Assembly (NCBI GenBank): GCA_035316325.1
Contig: DATHJB010000148.1
Coordinates: 1-50,998, forward strand
Source of the DNA: Acidimicrobiales bacterium
GTDB lineage: Bacteria; Actinomycetota; Acidimicrobiia; Acidimicrobiales; VFJN01
Length of the DNA stretch: 50,998 bases
Direction: 5' to 3'
The position numbers and the translations under genes were made by a program. A model generated the notes under the pieces. That model was not told the origin of the DNA. It saw only the letters and a list, made by a program, of their open reading frames with translations, and searched no databases. Positions 9,256-17,431 of the stretch are shown in pieces (within the stretch, counting starts at the first letter, position 1; each line of letters begins with the position of its first letter).

Positions 9256-9694
9256 CCGCGCCGGCGCCGGCACGCCGACCGCGGTCATGGGGCCCGGCTG
9301 ACCGCCAAGGGTCGGCAAACGATCGGCCGCTGGCCGGTCGACGCCACCTGGGGCCGTCGACGAGCTGCTCACCCGGCTCAACGACATCATCGCTGTCGCC
9401 GGTCCTGACGGCCGCTACGGCCGCGGCGACGGAACGGTCGCCTGGTACATGTCCCAGCTCCGCAACGCTGGCGTCGTCCTCTCCTCCCGCCCCCTGGTGG
9501 ACGTGGCGACCGACGTGTCGCTGCAGTTCTGGCCAGGACCAGACGGACACCCGGCCATCACCGGCATCCTCACGTCCTCACCGCCGACGCCGGCCTCGTC
9601 CGCGCCTGACCTCCGCCTACAATCCGCGGTTCAGGGACGGCGCAGGTGCATCTCCGAGGGCGAAGGACGGAGCGCATGTCGTGGCGAGCGGTGA
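9256..9694 (+). pseudogene. Degraded hypothetical gene, start lost and frame shifted
   Basis: Protein-like sequence runs from about 9301 in one frame (GRQTIGRWPVDATWG), moves to the next frame at about 9350 (AVDELLTRLNDIIAVAG) and continues through SQLRNAGVVLSSRPL to a TGA at 9692. No usable start is found for the upstream part, although an ATG at 9449 could express the last 81 residues. This looks like a decaying gene, perhaps related to the preceding hypothetical gene by function. Its tail overlaps the next gene start at 9676. Confidence 0.45.
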
Positions 9695-10329
9695 TGGCGA
9701 TCGGAGTTGTGGGCCTCCTTCCGTCCGCCGCGTGCGGGGACGGGTCCACGTCCGCCGACGACGCGCTGGGCCCCGGGGTCACGCTGCCGCCCGGGCCCGA
9801 GTCGGTGCGGCCCGACATCGAGCGGCTGCTCGACCGCTATGACGCCGTCGTGAACCAGATCGTCGCCGACCCGTCGGTCGCCCGTGACCCGGAGAACCCT
9901 CTGATCGAGGAGTACCTCGGGCTGTTCGAGCCCGGCAGTGCCTACGCCGAGGAGCTGATCGACGTGTGGGTCCAGCGGGACGAGGAGGGCCTGGTGACGA
10001 AGCCGTTCAGCGACGAGCACCCGGCCAGCACGTCGCGGCTCGACGGGGAGATCCAGGTGCGCTCCGATGAGGAGGTGGCGTTTCCGATCTGTGTGGAGCG
10101 CCGCCACCTCGTCTACGACCGCGAGGGCCGACTGCAGCAGCGCACGCCGTACCGGGAGCAGCCCGGTGACGGGGTCGCCGTCCTGGTCGACGGTGATTGG
10201 CGGCTCCACGAGCGCGTCGTCTTCAGCGACACCGCCCACTGCGAGACCGAGGGCGAAGGAACCGACGGCACTGAAGGCACCGAAGGCACCGAAGGAACCG
10301 AGGACACCGAGGGAGCCGAGGGACCATGA
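9676..10329 (+). CDS. Lipoprotein with acidic TEG-repeat tail
   Basis: A 217-residue exported protein starting at ATG 9676 with GGACGGAG upstream. Residues 1-19 form a lipoprotein signal (MSWRAVMAIGVVGLLPSAAC), so the mature chain probably starts with a lipidated Cys-20. The body (about 40-190) has helices rich in Glu/Asp and strands near FPICVERRHLVYD and VAVLVDGDWRLHERVVF, reminiscent of small NTF2-like exported domains, which is only a suggestion. The C-terminus is a Thr-Glu-Gly repeat. The TGA overlaps the ATG of the next exported protein as ATGA, so the two are probably made together. Confidence 0.75.
   Translation: MSWRAVMAIGVVGLLPSAACGDGSTSADDALGPGVTLPPGPESVRPDIERLLDRYDAVVNQIVADPSVARDPENPLIEEYLGLFEPGSAYAEELIDVWVQRDEEGLVTKPFSDEHPASTSRLDGEIQVRSDEEVAFPICVERRHLVYDREGRLQQRTPYREQPGDGVAVLVDGDWRLHERVVFSDTAHCETEGEGTDGTEGTEGTEGTEDTEGAEGP
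10245..10325 (+). repeat. 9-bp imperfect tandem repeat coding Thr-Glu-Gly units
   Basis: Variants of GAAGGCACC/GAGGGAACC repeat about eight times at the very end of the lipoprotein gene and run into the next start codon. The repeated unit keeps both the frame and the ATGA overlap. Confidence 0.8.
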
Positions 10330-11321
10330 AGATCCGCATCCTCGTCATGGCGCTGATCGCCCTGCTGGGCAGCGCGGTGGGGGTCGTCATGACCACCTCG
10401 ACGGCGACCGCCGACCACTGCGAGGGCCACACCGGTGGCGACGACTCCGGCACTGACCTCGAGGTCAACTGCCCGCCGGAGGACGACGACCCGCCCGGCG
10501 ACGACGACCCGCCCGGCGACGACGGTGGTGGTGACGGCGGTGGAGGAGGTGGCTGGACCGCCGAGGCGGTCTGCGCCGAGCAGGCGCCGGGCTGGGCGAC
10601 CTGCGTGACCGTCGTGCAACTCAACGGCATCCAGCCCAAGGACATGTGCGGCTACGTGCTCCACGAGGACCAGTCGCGGGACACGCTGCTCTACTACCAC
10701 CCCGACGCTCCCGAGGACGCTGTCCTCATGTACAACATCTGCCCCCGGGACGGCGGCCCGTACTACACGGAGGACACCCAATGGGTGCCGGGCGGCGCGG
10801 CGCCACAGCCGCCCACGCCCGCGGAGGTGGCCGAGGAGCTCTGGGGCCACGTCCAGGGTCGACTCGACAACCCCGTGGTCGACGCCTTCCCGGCGGACGG
10901 AACGACGGCGATCCTCAACATCCCGACCTTCGTCGTCGTGAACAACTGGCAGGGTTCCATCACGGAGCACGGTGACGCCGGCGGCATCGGCGTCACGCTG
11001 ACCGCCACCCCGAGCCTGTCGTTCGAGCCCGGCGAGCCCGGCGCGGGCCGGATCACCTGCACGCCTCCGGGCACCCGGTACGACCCGCAGCAGGATCCCC
11101 GGGATCTCGCCGGCACACAGGGGGCCTGTGCCCACGCCTACACGCAGCGCACCGACGTTGGCGGCCGCCCGGCGGCGTGGCCCGGCCAGGTGCTCGTCAC
11201 CTGGACCGCCCACTGGGAGGCCGACAACGGCGAGACCGACGACTTCGACCCGGTCGTGCTGGCCGACGACGTCCCCCGCGCGGTGACCGAGGTGCAGGCG
11301 GTCGTGGTCGACTCCGACTGA
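10326..11321 (+). CDS. Secreted protein related to the actinobacterial 'ATP/GTP-binding protein' PKD-like family
   Basis: A 331-residue exported protein: signal peptide 1-33 (ending TATADHC), an Asp/Pro/Gly-rich spacer (repeats of DDDPPG, about residues 50-75), a Cys-containing domain, then a C-terminal domain from about 155. The C-terminal part (TPAEVAEELWG, then IPTFVVVNNWQGS, GVTLTATPSLSFE, ITCTPPGTRYD, HAYTQRTDVGG, VTWTAHWEADNG) matches the pattern of Streptomyces exported proteins loosely annotated 'ATP/GTP-binding protein', which are beta-sandwich, PKD-like and have no nucleotide site. No P-loop is present here. Probably cell-surface; function unknown. Confidence 0.78.
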   Translation: MKIRILVMALIALLGSAVGVVMTTSTATADHCEGHTGGDDSGTDLEVNCPPEDDDPPGDDDPPGDDGGGDGGGGGGWTAEAVCAEQAPGWATCVTVVQLNGIQPKDMCGYVLHEDQSRDTLLYYHPDAPEDAVLMYNICPRDGGPYYTEDTQWVPGGAAPQPPTPAEVAEELWGHVQGRLDNPVVDAFPADGTTAILNIPTFVVVNNWQGSITEHGDAGGIGVTLTATPSLSFEPGEPGAGRITCTPPGTRYDPQQDPRDLAGTQGACAHAYTQRTDVGGRPAAWPGQVLVTWTAHWEADNGETDDFDPVVLADDVPRAVTEVQAVVVDSD

Positions 11322-11371
11322 GACACCGCCTCTTGGGGTCCACCGCCGTCGGGTTCTGTGACCCGGACGTG

Positions 11372-11389
11372 GAGCGCGCTGGCGCGCTC
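11372..11389. terminator. GC-rich inverted repeat downstream of the exported-protein operon
   Basis: GAGCGCG and CGCGCTC pair around CTGG about 50 bases after the stop at 11321, in the gap between two convergent genes. No T-run follows. A plausible factor-assisted or bidirectional terminator. Confidence 0.4.
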
Positions 11390-11474
11390 GAACAGGTGTG
11401 ACCACAGCCCGGCCGGGATACTGCTGCGCCGCGGGTACACCTGGACGATCTCGGTCGATGGATCGATCAGGGGT

Positions 11475-12287
11475 TCAGGGCCGGCAGACCATCAGCAGAT
11501 GGCTGCTGGCGCCGAGGAGCGAGGGCTCCGATTCGATCGCTCGGGCTGCGAACAGGATGGTCTCGCGGTCGGCGGGGTCGTGCCATCGGTCGAAGATGTT
11601 GGGCAGCCAGCCGGCGGGGCCTTCGACGCCGAGGACCTCGACGACCTTGAGGCCCACGGCGGTGGCTTCCTGGCGAAGTTCGTCGGGGTCGTGGAAATAG
11701 GCGGTCGTGAACCAGTGCGTTCGCCGTTCTGGGTTCCGGTGCTGGCCGTCTTGCAGGTCTTGCTCAACGATGTGGCGGAAGGCCGGATCGAAGAGGAACT
11801 CGCGGCCGAGGCCGTCGATCAGCGAGGCGAACCGGGAGATCGCAGCGACGAAGGCGAGACCTCCGGGCCGCAGTGCACGCCGGGCCTCTTTGAGCGCTCG
11901 GTGCCGGTCGTCCCGTTCGGTGAGGTGGTAGAGCGGTCCCAACAGGAGCACGGCGTCAGCGCTGTCGGTGTCGACTGGCAAGGCCCGCGCGTCTCCGGTC
12001 TCAGCGGTGATGTGTCGCTGCGGGCCCGCAAGCCGCTGGACCTCGGCTACGTGGTGGTCCATCGGGTCGATGACGTGGACCTCGTGGCCGTCGTCCGCGA
12101 GCCAGGCGGCGTGCACACCCGTGGCGCCGCCGATGTCCAAGATCCGCAGAGTGCCGGGCGGCAGGTGTCGGCGGATGATCTCCTGTGTGCGCGCGAATTC
12201 GAGACGCCCGGCGCCTCGGGTCAGGCGCTCGCTCTCGACGATTTCGTGTTCGTAGTGGTTTCGGATCTCTTCGGGCAGGTCGACCAC
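11475..12287 (-). CDS. Class I SAM-dependent methyltransferase
   Basis: A 270-residue Rossmann-fold methyltransferase. Motif I is ILDIGGATGVHAAWLA (about residues 49-64), the acidic residue after strand 2 is in HEVHVIDP, and motif IV/post-I regions are DSADAVLLLGPLYHL and EARRALRPGGLAFVAAISR. This is the methyltransferase-11/25 type acting on small molecules; the substrate is not predictable. No signal peptide. It stands alone between convergent exported-protein genes and the leftward glnA, 88 bases downstream of glnA, and may read through from it. Confidence 0.85.
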   Translation of the reverse strand: MVDLPEEIRNHYEHEIVESERLTRGAGRLEFARTQEIIRRHLPPGTLRILDIGGATGVHAAWLADDGHEVHVIDPMDHHVAEVQRLAGPQRHITAETGDARALPVDTDSADAVLLLGPLYHLTERDDRHRALKEARRALRPGGLAFVAAISRFASLIDGLGREFLFDPAFRHIVEQDLQDGQHRNPERRTHWFTTAYFHDPDELRQEATAVGLKVVEVLGVEGPAGWLPNIFDRWHDPADRETILFAARAIESEPSLLGASSHLLMVCRP

Positions 12288-12341
12288 CGGCGCAGTGTAC
12301 GAACGCGGACCTCGCGCTCACGCTGGAGTTTGGAGTCAGGA

Positions 12342-12367
12342 CCAGGGCGTATGTCCGGGTGCCCTGG
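12342..12367 (-). terminator. Candidate glnA terminator hairpin
   Basis: CCAGGGC (12342-12348) pairs with GCCCTGG (12361-12367) around a 12-base loop, 8 bases past the glnA stop on the minus strand. No U-run, so the call is tentative. Confidence 0.4.
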
Positions 12368-12375
12368 GGGCCGGG

Positions 12376-13800
12376 TCAGATGTCGTAATAGAGGTTGAAC
12401 TCCCACGGGTGGGGGCGGAGGCGGATCGCGTCGATCTCGTTGATTCGCTTGTAGTCGAGCCAGGTGGAGATCAGGTCGTCGGTGAAGACGCCGCCGGCAC
12501 GCAGGAAGGCGTTGTCGGCCTCCAGGGCGGCCAGGGACTCGTCCAAGGAGCCGGGGACCTGGGGGACCGCCGCCAACGCCTCAGGGGGGAGGTCGTAGAG
12601 GTCCTTGTCGACCGGGTCGGGCGGCTCGATGCGGTTCTGGATCCCGTCGAGGCCGGCCATCAGCATCGCCGAGAACGCCAGGTACGGGTTGCACGACGGG
12701 TCCGGGCAGCGGAACTCCAGCCGCTTCGCCTTGGGTGACTGCGAGTACAAGGGGATCCGCACGGCCGCCGACCGGTTCCGCTGCGAGTACACCAGGTTCA
12801 CCGGCGCCTCGTAGCCCGGCACCAGGCGCTTGTACGAGTTCGTCGTCGGAGCGGCGAAGGCCAGCACCGCGGGCGCATGCCGCAAGAGCCCTCCGATGTA
12901 CCACCGCGCCATGTCCGACAGCCCGGCGTACCCCGTCTCGTCGTAGAACAGCGGCTCCCCGCCCTTCCACAGCGACTGGTGGCAGTGCATGCCCGACCCG
13001 TTGTCCTGGAAGATCGGCTTCGGCATGAACGTCGCCGACTTGCCGGCCGCCCACGCCACGTTCTTCACCACGTACTTGTAGAGCATCAGCTTGTCGGCCA
13101 TGCGGAGCATCGAGTCGAACCGCATGTCGATCTCGGCCTGCCCCGCGGTGCCCACCTCGTGGTGGTGGATCTCGATGGCGACCCCCAGCCGCTCGAGCGT
13201 CAGGATCATCTCCGACCGCAGGTCCTGGTAGTGGTCCATCGGCGGGACGGGGAAGTAGCCCTCCTTGTACCGCGGCTTGTAGCCGAGGTTGGGCCCCTCG
13301 TCCCGGGCGGTGTTCCAGGCCGCCTCGACGGAGTCGACCGAGTAGAACGCCGAGTGCTCGTCCTGCCCGAACCGCACGTCGTCGAAGATGAAGAACTCGG
13401 CCTCGGGCCCGAAGTAGATCGTGTCGGCCAGGCCGGTCGACACCACGTAGTCCTCGGCCTTCCGGGCGACGTAGCGGGGGTCACGGGAGTACGACTCGCC
13501 GGTCACCGGGTCCTGCACGAAGCAGTTGAGGTTCAGCGTCTTGTGCTGGGTGAACGGGTCGATGACGGCGGTGTTCGGGTCGGGCACCAGGATCATGTCC
13601 GACTCCTGGATCTCCTGGAACCCCCGGATCGACGAGCCGTCGAAGCCCGAACCCTCCTCGAAGACGTCCGCGGTGAGCTCCGAAGCCGGCATCGAGAAGT
13701 GCTGCATGAGGCCCGGGAGGTCGCAGAACCGCAGGTCGACGATCTCCACCCCCTCGTCGCGAATCAGCCCCAGCACATCTTCGGGCGTGCGGTCTTCCAC
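12376..13800 (-). CDS. glnA: Glutamine synthetase type I, adenylylatable (GSI-beta)
   Basis: Catalyses glutamate + NH3 + ATP to glutamine; a cytoplasmic dodecamer. The GS signature segments are present: [10 protein letters not shown], the metal/ATP region [43 protein letters not shown] and NRSAAVRIP. The site KDLYDLPPE contains Tyr-402, equivalent to the adenylylated Tyr-397 of enterobacterial GlnA, so GlnE-type control is expected, though glnE is not in this window. A GTG at 13809 is in frame, but GGAGG lies at 13809-13813 with 8-base spacing to the GTG at 13800, which is therefore preferred (474 residues). It lies behind glnII, separated by a terminator. Confidence 0.97.
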   Translation of the reverse strand: MEDRTPEDVLGLIRDEGVEIVDLRFCDLPGLMQHFSMPASELTADVFEEGSGFDGSSIRGFQEIQESDMILVPDPNTAVIDPFTQHKTLNLNCFVQDPVTGESYSRDPRYVARKAEDYVVSTGLADTIYFGPEAEFFIFDDVRFGQDEHSAFYSVDSVEAAWNTARDEGPNLGYKPRYKEGYFPVPPMDHYQDLRSEMILTLERLGVAIEIHHHEVGTAGQAEIDMRFDSMLRMADKLMLYKYVVKNVAWAAGKSATFMPKPIFQDNGSGMHCHQSLWKGGEPLFYDETGYAGLSDMARWYIGGLLRHAPAVLAFAAPTTNSYKRLVPGYEAPVNLVYSQRNRSAAVRIPLYSQSPKAKRLEFRCPDPSCNPYLAFSAMLMAGLDGIQNRIEPPDPVDKDLYDLPPEALAAVPQVPGSLDESLAALEADNAFLRAGGVFTDDLISTWLDYKRINEIDAIRLRPHPWEFNLYYDI

Positions 13801-13855
13801 GGTGGCCACCTCCGGGATTCGTGGGCCATGCGGCCCTCAGAGCCGAAAAAGCAGT

Positions 13856-13883
13856 GCGCCCCGAGAGGGGGCTCTCGGGGCGC
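13856..13883 (-). terminator. Intrinsic terminator of glnII
   Basis: GCGCCCCGAGAG pairs perfectly over 12 bp with CTCTCGGGGCGC around GGGG, and on the minus strand is followed within five bases by TTTTT. It lies 40 bases beyond the glnII stop and before the glnA start, so glnA probably has its own promoter or depends on read-through. Confidence 0.85.
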
Positions 13884-13923
13884 GGAACCTAGTCGAGTCG
13901 GCTAGGCGTTTGTTGGAAAAGGG

Positions 13924-14922
13924 TTATGCAAGGGCGGAGCAGATCGTCTCGATCATCAGCTGCGTGACCTTGTAGGGATCCATGTTGGCGTTGGGCCGAC
14001 GGTCCTCGATGTAGCCACGCTTGTCGACCTCGACCTGCCACGGGATGCGCACCGACGCTCCACGGTTGGAGACGCCGTAGCTGTACTCGTTCCACGGGGC
14101 GGTCTCGTGCTCGCCGGTGAGGCGGTCGGCGATGCCGTGCCCGTAGTTCTCGACGTGCAGCAGCGCCCGGGTGCCGAGTGCCTCGGCGGCGGCGACCACG
14201 GCGTCGTAGTCCTCGCGCATCCTGTTGGTCGAGAAGTTGGTGTGCGCACCGGCGCCGTTCCAGTCGCCCTTGATCGGCTTGGGGTCGATCGTGGCGGCGA
14301 TGCCGAAGTCCTCGGCGACGCGGTAGAGCAGCCAACGGGCGATCCACAGCTCGTCGGCCACCTGGGGGGAGCCCACCGGGCCCACCTGGAACTCCCACTG
14401 GCCGGGCATGACCTCGGCGTTGATGCCCGAGATGTTGAGACCGGCGGTGAGGCAGGCGTCGAGGTGCGCCTCGACGACGTCGCGCCCGAAGATCTCGTCG
14501 GCGCCGACGCCGCAGTAGTAGCCGCCCTGGGGGGCCGGGAAGCCGAACGGCGGGAAGCCGAGGGGGCGACCCTCCTTGAACAGGTTGTACTCCTGCTCGA
14601 TGCCGAAGATGGACTCCTGGTCCTTGAACTTCTCCGCCGTCTCGACGCACGCGGCACGCGTGTTCGTCGGGTGGGGAGTCATGTCGGTGAGCAGCACCTC
14701 GCTGAGCACGAGGACGTCGTCGCCGCCCCGGATCGGGTCGGGACAGGTGAACACGGGCTGCAGCACACAGTCGGACGCCTCGCCGGGCGCCTGGTTCGTG
14801 CTCGAACCGTCGAAGCCCCAGATGGGCAGCTCGCCGCCGTCGGGGACGATCTTGGTCTTCGAGCGCAGCTTGGCGGTGGGCTCGGTGCCGTCGATCCAGA
14901 TGTACTCGGCCTTGTAGACCAT
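13924..14922 (-). CDS. glnII: Glutamine synthetase type II (eukaryotic-type)
   Basis: A second ammonium-assimilating enzyme; GSII forms decamers and is not adenylylated. The 332-residue length and motifs fit GSII: YIWIDGTEP near the N-terminus, WGFDGSSTNQAPGEASD, the metal site FGIEQEYNLF, NISGINAEVMPGQWEFQVG, PKPIKGDWNGAGAHTNFS and NRGASVRIP. GGAGG is found ten bases upstream of the ATG at 14922. It diverges from the third GS gene across a 213-base intergenic region that carries a candidate GlnR site. In Streptomyces and Frankia glnII is a GlnR target, which makes local control by the GlnR-like gene likely but unproven. Confidence 0.97.
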   Translation of the reverse strand: MVYKAEYIWIDGTEPTAKLRSKTKIVPDGGELPIWGFDGSSTNQAPGEASDCVLQPVFTCPDPIRGGDDVLVLSEVLLTDMTPHPTNTRAACVETAEKFKDQESIFGIEQEYNLFKEGRPLGFPPFGFPAPQGGYYCGVGADEIFGRDVVEAHLDACLTAGLNISGINAEVMPGQWEFQVGPVGSPQVADELWIARWLLYRVAEDFGIAATIDPKPIKGDWNGAGAHTNFSTNRMREDYDAVVAAAEALGTRALLHVENYGHGIADRLTGEHETAPWNEYSYGVSNRGASVRIPWQVEVDKRGYIEDRRPNANMDPYKVTQLMIETICSALA

Positions 14923-15069
14923 CGAGGAAGGGCCTCCGGTTGCGCGGATGTTGGGGTCAGATGCCGGGGCCGACGGACGCAGAACTCGTGGTACGAGGTC
15001 GATCTCCGCCGCGCCGTTTTACCGGTCGCAAGGCTCTCAGCAGGGCGTTTCTCTCCTGTTGCTCGGATG

Positions 15070-15091
15070 TGAACGCTGTGTGAACCGAAAC
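15070..15091 (+). promoter_or_regulatory. Candidate GlnR-type operator between the divergent GS genes
   Basis: Two direct TGAAC boxes (15070-15074 and 15081-15085) are spaced by six bases, giving the 11-bp period of actinobacterial GlnR sites (gTnAC-n6-GaAAC), followed by a further GAAAC at 15087-15091. The element ends 44 bases before the start of the third GS gene. Pattern match by eye only. Confidence 0.35.
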
Positions 15092-15135
15092 ATGGGAACT
15101 TGCAGGCCAGCCGTGGTGCACGCAGGATGCGACTC

Positions 15136-16482
15136 ATGGAGAGCACCGAACGGCAACGCGAGTACGTGCTGCGCACGGTCGAGGAGCGCGGCGTGCGCAT
15201 GGTGCGACTGTGGTTCACGGATGTTCTCGGCCAGCTCAAGTCGTTCGCCATCTCGCCGGCTGAGCTGGAGAACGCGTTCGACGACGGCATGCGCTTCGAC
15301 GGCTCGTCGATCGACGGTTTCAGCCGAGTCCAGGAAGCCGACGTCCTCGCCAAGCCCGACCCGAACAGCTTCGAACTGCTCCCCTGGGCCGACCATCTGG
15401 GCATCTCGGCCCGTATGTTCTGCGACATCGTCAACCTCGACGGATCCCCCTTCAGCGGTGACCCGCGGCAGGTCCTCCGGCGCAACCTCGACAAGGCCCG
15501 CGCCCGGGGCTTCAGCTTCTATGCGGCGCCCGAGATGGAGTTCTTCTACTTCGCCAACGGCGACCCCACGAACGGTGTCCCGGAGCCACTGGACCGGGCG
15601 TCGTACTTCGACCTGACGACGGCCGACGTGGCCACCGACATGCGGCAACGCACCATCCACACGCTGGAGGCGATGGGGATCCCGGTGGAGTACAGCCACC
15701 ACGAGGACGCACCCAGCCAGCACGAGATCGACCTCCGCTACACCGACGCCCTGACCATGGCCGACAACGTCATGACCTTCCGGCTGGTGGTGAAGGAGGT
15801 CGCCCTCGAGAAGGGCGTCCACGCCACGTTCATGCCCAAGCCCCTCACGGGCGAACAGGGCTCCGGCATGCACACCCACTTCTCGTTGTTCGAGGGCGAC
15901 ACCAACGCCTTCTACGACCCGGGCGACGAGCAGCACCTGTCGAAGATCGGTCGTTCGTTCATCGCCGGTGTGCTGACCCATGCCAAGGAGATCACCGCCG
16001 TCACAAACCAGTGGGTGAACTCCTACAAGCGCTTGGTCATCGGCTACGAGGCGCCCGTCTACGTCTCGTGGGCCCGCAACAACCGTTCGGTCATCGTCAA
16101 CATCCCGCCGATCAAGCGGGGCAGTGCCGACGGCGCCCGCATCGAATACCGGGCCCCCGACCCGGCCTGCAACCCGTACCTCGCCTTCTCGGTGATACTC
16201 GCCGCCGGACTCAAGGGCGTCGAGGAGGGATACGACCTCCGACCCGAGACCGGCGTGAACCTCTACCAGCTCACGGACGAGGAGCGCATGGCAGAGGGCA
16301 TCGAGCTCCTCCCTCAGTCCCTGTCCGAGGCTCTCGACGCGATGGAGCGCTCCGAGCTCGTGGCCGACGCGCTGGGAGAGCATGTGTTCGAGTGGTTCAT
16401 TCGCAACAAACGGGTGGAGTGGATGGAATACAAGGCGCAAGTGACGCAGTTCGAGCTCGACCGGTACCTCACCCGCTTGTGA
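15136..16482 (+). CDS. Glutamine synthetase family protein, type I without the classical adenylylation site
   Basis: A 448-residue GSI homologue (MESTERQREYVLRTVEERG). Core motifs are intact: FDGSSIDGFSR, APEMEFFYF, HHEDAPSQHEIDLRY, HATFMPKPLTGEQGSGMH, NRSVIVNIP and [16 protein letters not shown], so catalysis is plausible. The region equivalent to the adenylylation loop reads VNLYQLTDEERMAEG, the GSI-alpha arrangement rather than NLYDLPPE. The C-terminus (KRVEWMEYKAQVTQFELDRYL) also resembles GSI-alpha. ATG 15136 is chosen because AGGA lies 8 bases before it; ATG 15127 is an alternative. It may make glutamine or, like some GlnA3/A4 proteins, gamma-glutamylate amines. The GlnR-like gene follows directly. 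Confidence 0.93.
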   Translation: MESTERQREYVLRTVEERGVRMVRLWFTDVLGQLKSFAISPAELENAFDDGMRFDGSSIDGFSRVQEADVLAKPDPNSFELLPWADHLGISARMFCDIVNLDGSPFSGDPRQVLRRNLDKARARGFSFYAAPEMEFFYFANGDPTNGVPEPLDRASYFDLTTADVATDMRQRTIHTLEAMGIPVEYSHHEDAPSQHEIDLRYTDALTMADNVMTFRLVVKEVALEKGVHATFMPKPLTGEQGSGMHTHFSLFEGDTNAFYDPGDEQHLSKIGRSFIAGVLTHAKEITAVTNQWVNSYKRLVIGYEAPVYVSWARNNRSVIVNIPPIKRGSADGARIEYRAPDPACNPYLAFSVILAAGLKGVEEGYDLRPETGVNLYQLTDEERMAEGIELLPQSLSEALDAMERSELVADALGEHVFEWFIRNKRVEWMEYKAQVTQFELDRYLTRL

Positions 16483-16538
16483 ACATGTCGGCGGTAGACA
16501 ATCTGCGTGGACCGACTCCTGGCCGCGCACTTGCCGTG

Positions 16539-17219
16539 ATGGATCCCCTGCTCCTCTTCCCCGATCCCGCGCCTCCCGAGCTGGCCCAGGCGCTGGACCT
16601 CGCCGGTTACCCCTGGAAGGCGGTGTCCGACGAGCGGTCGGCCAGCAAGGCCGAGCCGGAGGACGGCTGGGCGGGAGCGCTGGTCGTGGCCGCGATCGAC
16701 CCGGAGGGAGCGTTCGCCCTCTGTCGGGCGTTGCGCAAACGGGACGTCCCCCTGGAGCCGTTGCTCCTGCTCGTCTCGGGGGCCCAGCTGGGCGACCTGG
16801 AGCTCCGTGACGAGCTGTTCGACGACTTCTGCCTCTACCCGTTCCAACCGCTGGAGCTCGAGGCCCGCATCAAGCACCTGTTCTGGCGGACGGGTCGGGG
16901 CACCCAGCCGGAGCTGGTCGAGTACGGGGCGCTGGTCCTCAACCTGGAGACCTACCAGGCGGCGATCGACGGTCGGCCGCTCGACCTGACCTACATGGAG
17001 TACGAGCTGCTGAAGTTCCTGGCCGCGCACCCGGGCCGCGTCTTCACCCGCGAGACGCTGCTGAGCCGGGTGTGGGGCTACGAGTACTACGGGGGAGCGC
17101 GGACGGTCGACGTCCACATCCGTCGTCTGCGGGCGAAGCTCGGCGAGGAGCACGCCAACCTGATCCAGACGGTCCGGTCGGTGGGCTACCGCTTCGGCCA
17201 GTCCCGCTGGGGCACCTGA
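16539..17219 (+). CDS. glnR: GlnR-like orphan response regulator (OmpR-type winged helix)
   Basis: Transcription factor of about 227 residues. The C-terminal winged helix (about 125-225) closely follows GlnR: DLTYMEYELLKFLAAHPG, RETLLSRVWGYEYYGGAR, TVDVHIRRLRAKLGEEH and TVRSVGYRF. The N-terminal receiver-like domain is atypical: the switch lysine motif KP is absent (LYPFQPLELEARI) and the acidic pocket is incomplete, as in GlnR, which works without phosphorylation. ATG 16539 (MDPLLLFPD) matches the family start; GTG 16479, overlapping the GS stop as GTGA, and ATG 16485 are in-frame alternatives that add 18-20 residues. Its place directly after a GS gene and beside two more makes control of nitrogen assimilation the best inference. 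Confidence 0.82.
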   Translation: MDPLLLFPDPAPPELAQALDLAGYPWKAVSDERSASKAEPEDGWAGALVVAAIDPEGAFALCRALRKRDVPLEPLLLLVSGAQLGDLELRDELFDDFCLYPFQPLELEARIKHLFWRTGRGTQPELVEYGALVLNLETYQAAIDGRPLDLTYMEYELLKFLAAHPGRVFTRETLLSRVWGYEYYGGARTVDVHIRRLRAKLGEEHANLIQTVRSVGYRFGQSRWGT

Positions 17220-17221
17220 GC

Positions 17222-17256
17222 CTGTCGCCTGGTCGGCAACGGCGCCGACCGGACAG
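17222..17256. terminator. Two-part hairpin between convergent genes
   Basis: GGTCGGC (17231-17237) pairs with GCCGACC (17244-17250), extended by CTGTC/GACAG outside an internal loop. It starts 3 bases after the GlnR-like stop and ends 13 bases before the stop of the convergent 52-aa gene, so it can serve both. Confidence 0.6.
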
Positions 17257-17268
17257 CGCCACCTACCC

Positions 17269-17427
17269 CTATTTGTTGAGCGCGATCAGTTCGCTGCCCT
17301 CGTTGCGGGATTCGGCATCGAGGGTGAGGGCCTGGCCGAGGATCGCGGCGACGATCGAGGTGGACATCAGGAACCCGACCGGGATCCCGACGACCAGGAC
17401 GGCTACGAGGATGATGGCGCCGAGCAT
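17269..17427 (-). CDS. 52-aa single-pass membrane protein
   Basis: Starts at ATG 17427, four bases after the ridA stop. Residues 1-34 are hydrophobic (MLGAIILVAVLVVGIPVG, then a second short hydrophobic stretch) and the tail is polar (DAESRNEGSELIALNK). It matches in size and neighbourhood the small membrane protein that sits beside RidA in mycobacteria (Rv3678A beside Rv3678c, recalled from memory). Last gene of the leftward SufR-like/erpA/ridA unit. Function unknown. Confidence 0.7.
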   Translation of the reverse strand: MLGAIILVAVLVVGIPVGFLMSTSIVAAILGQALTLDAESRNEGSELIALNK

Positions 17428-17431
17428 GACG

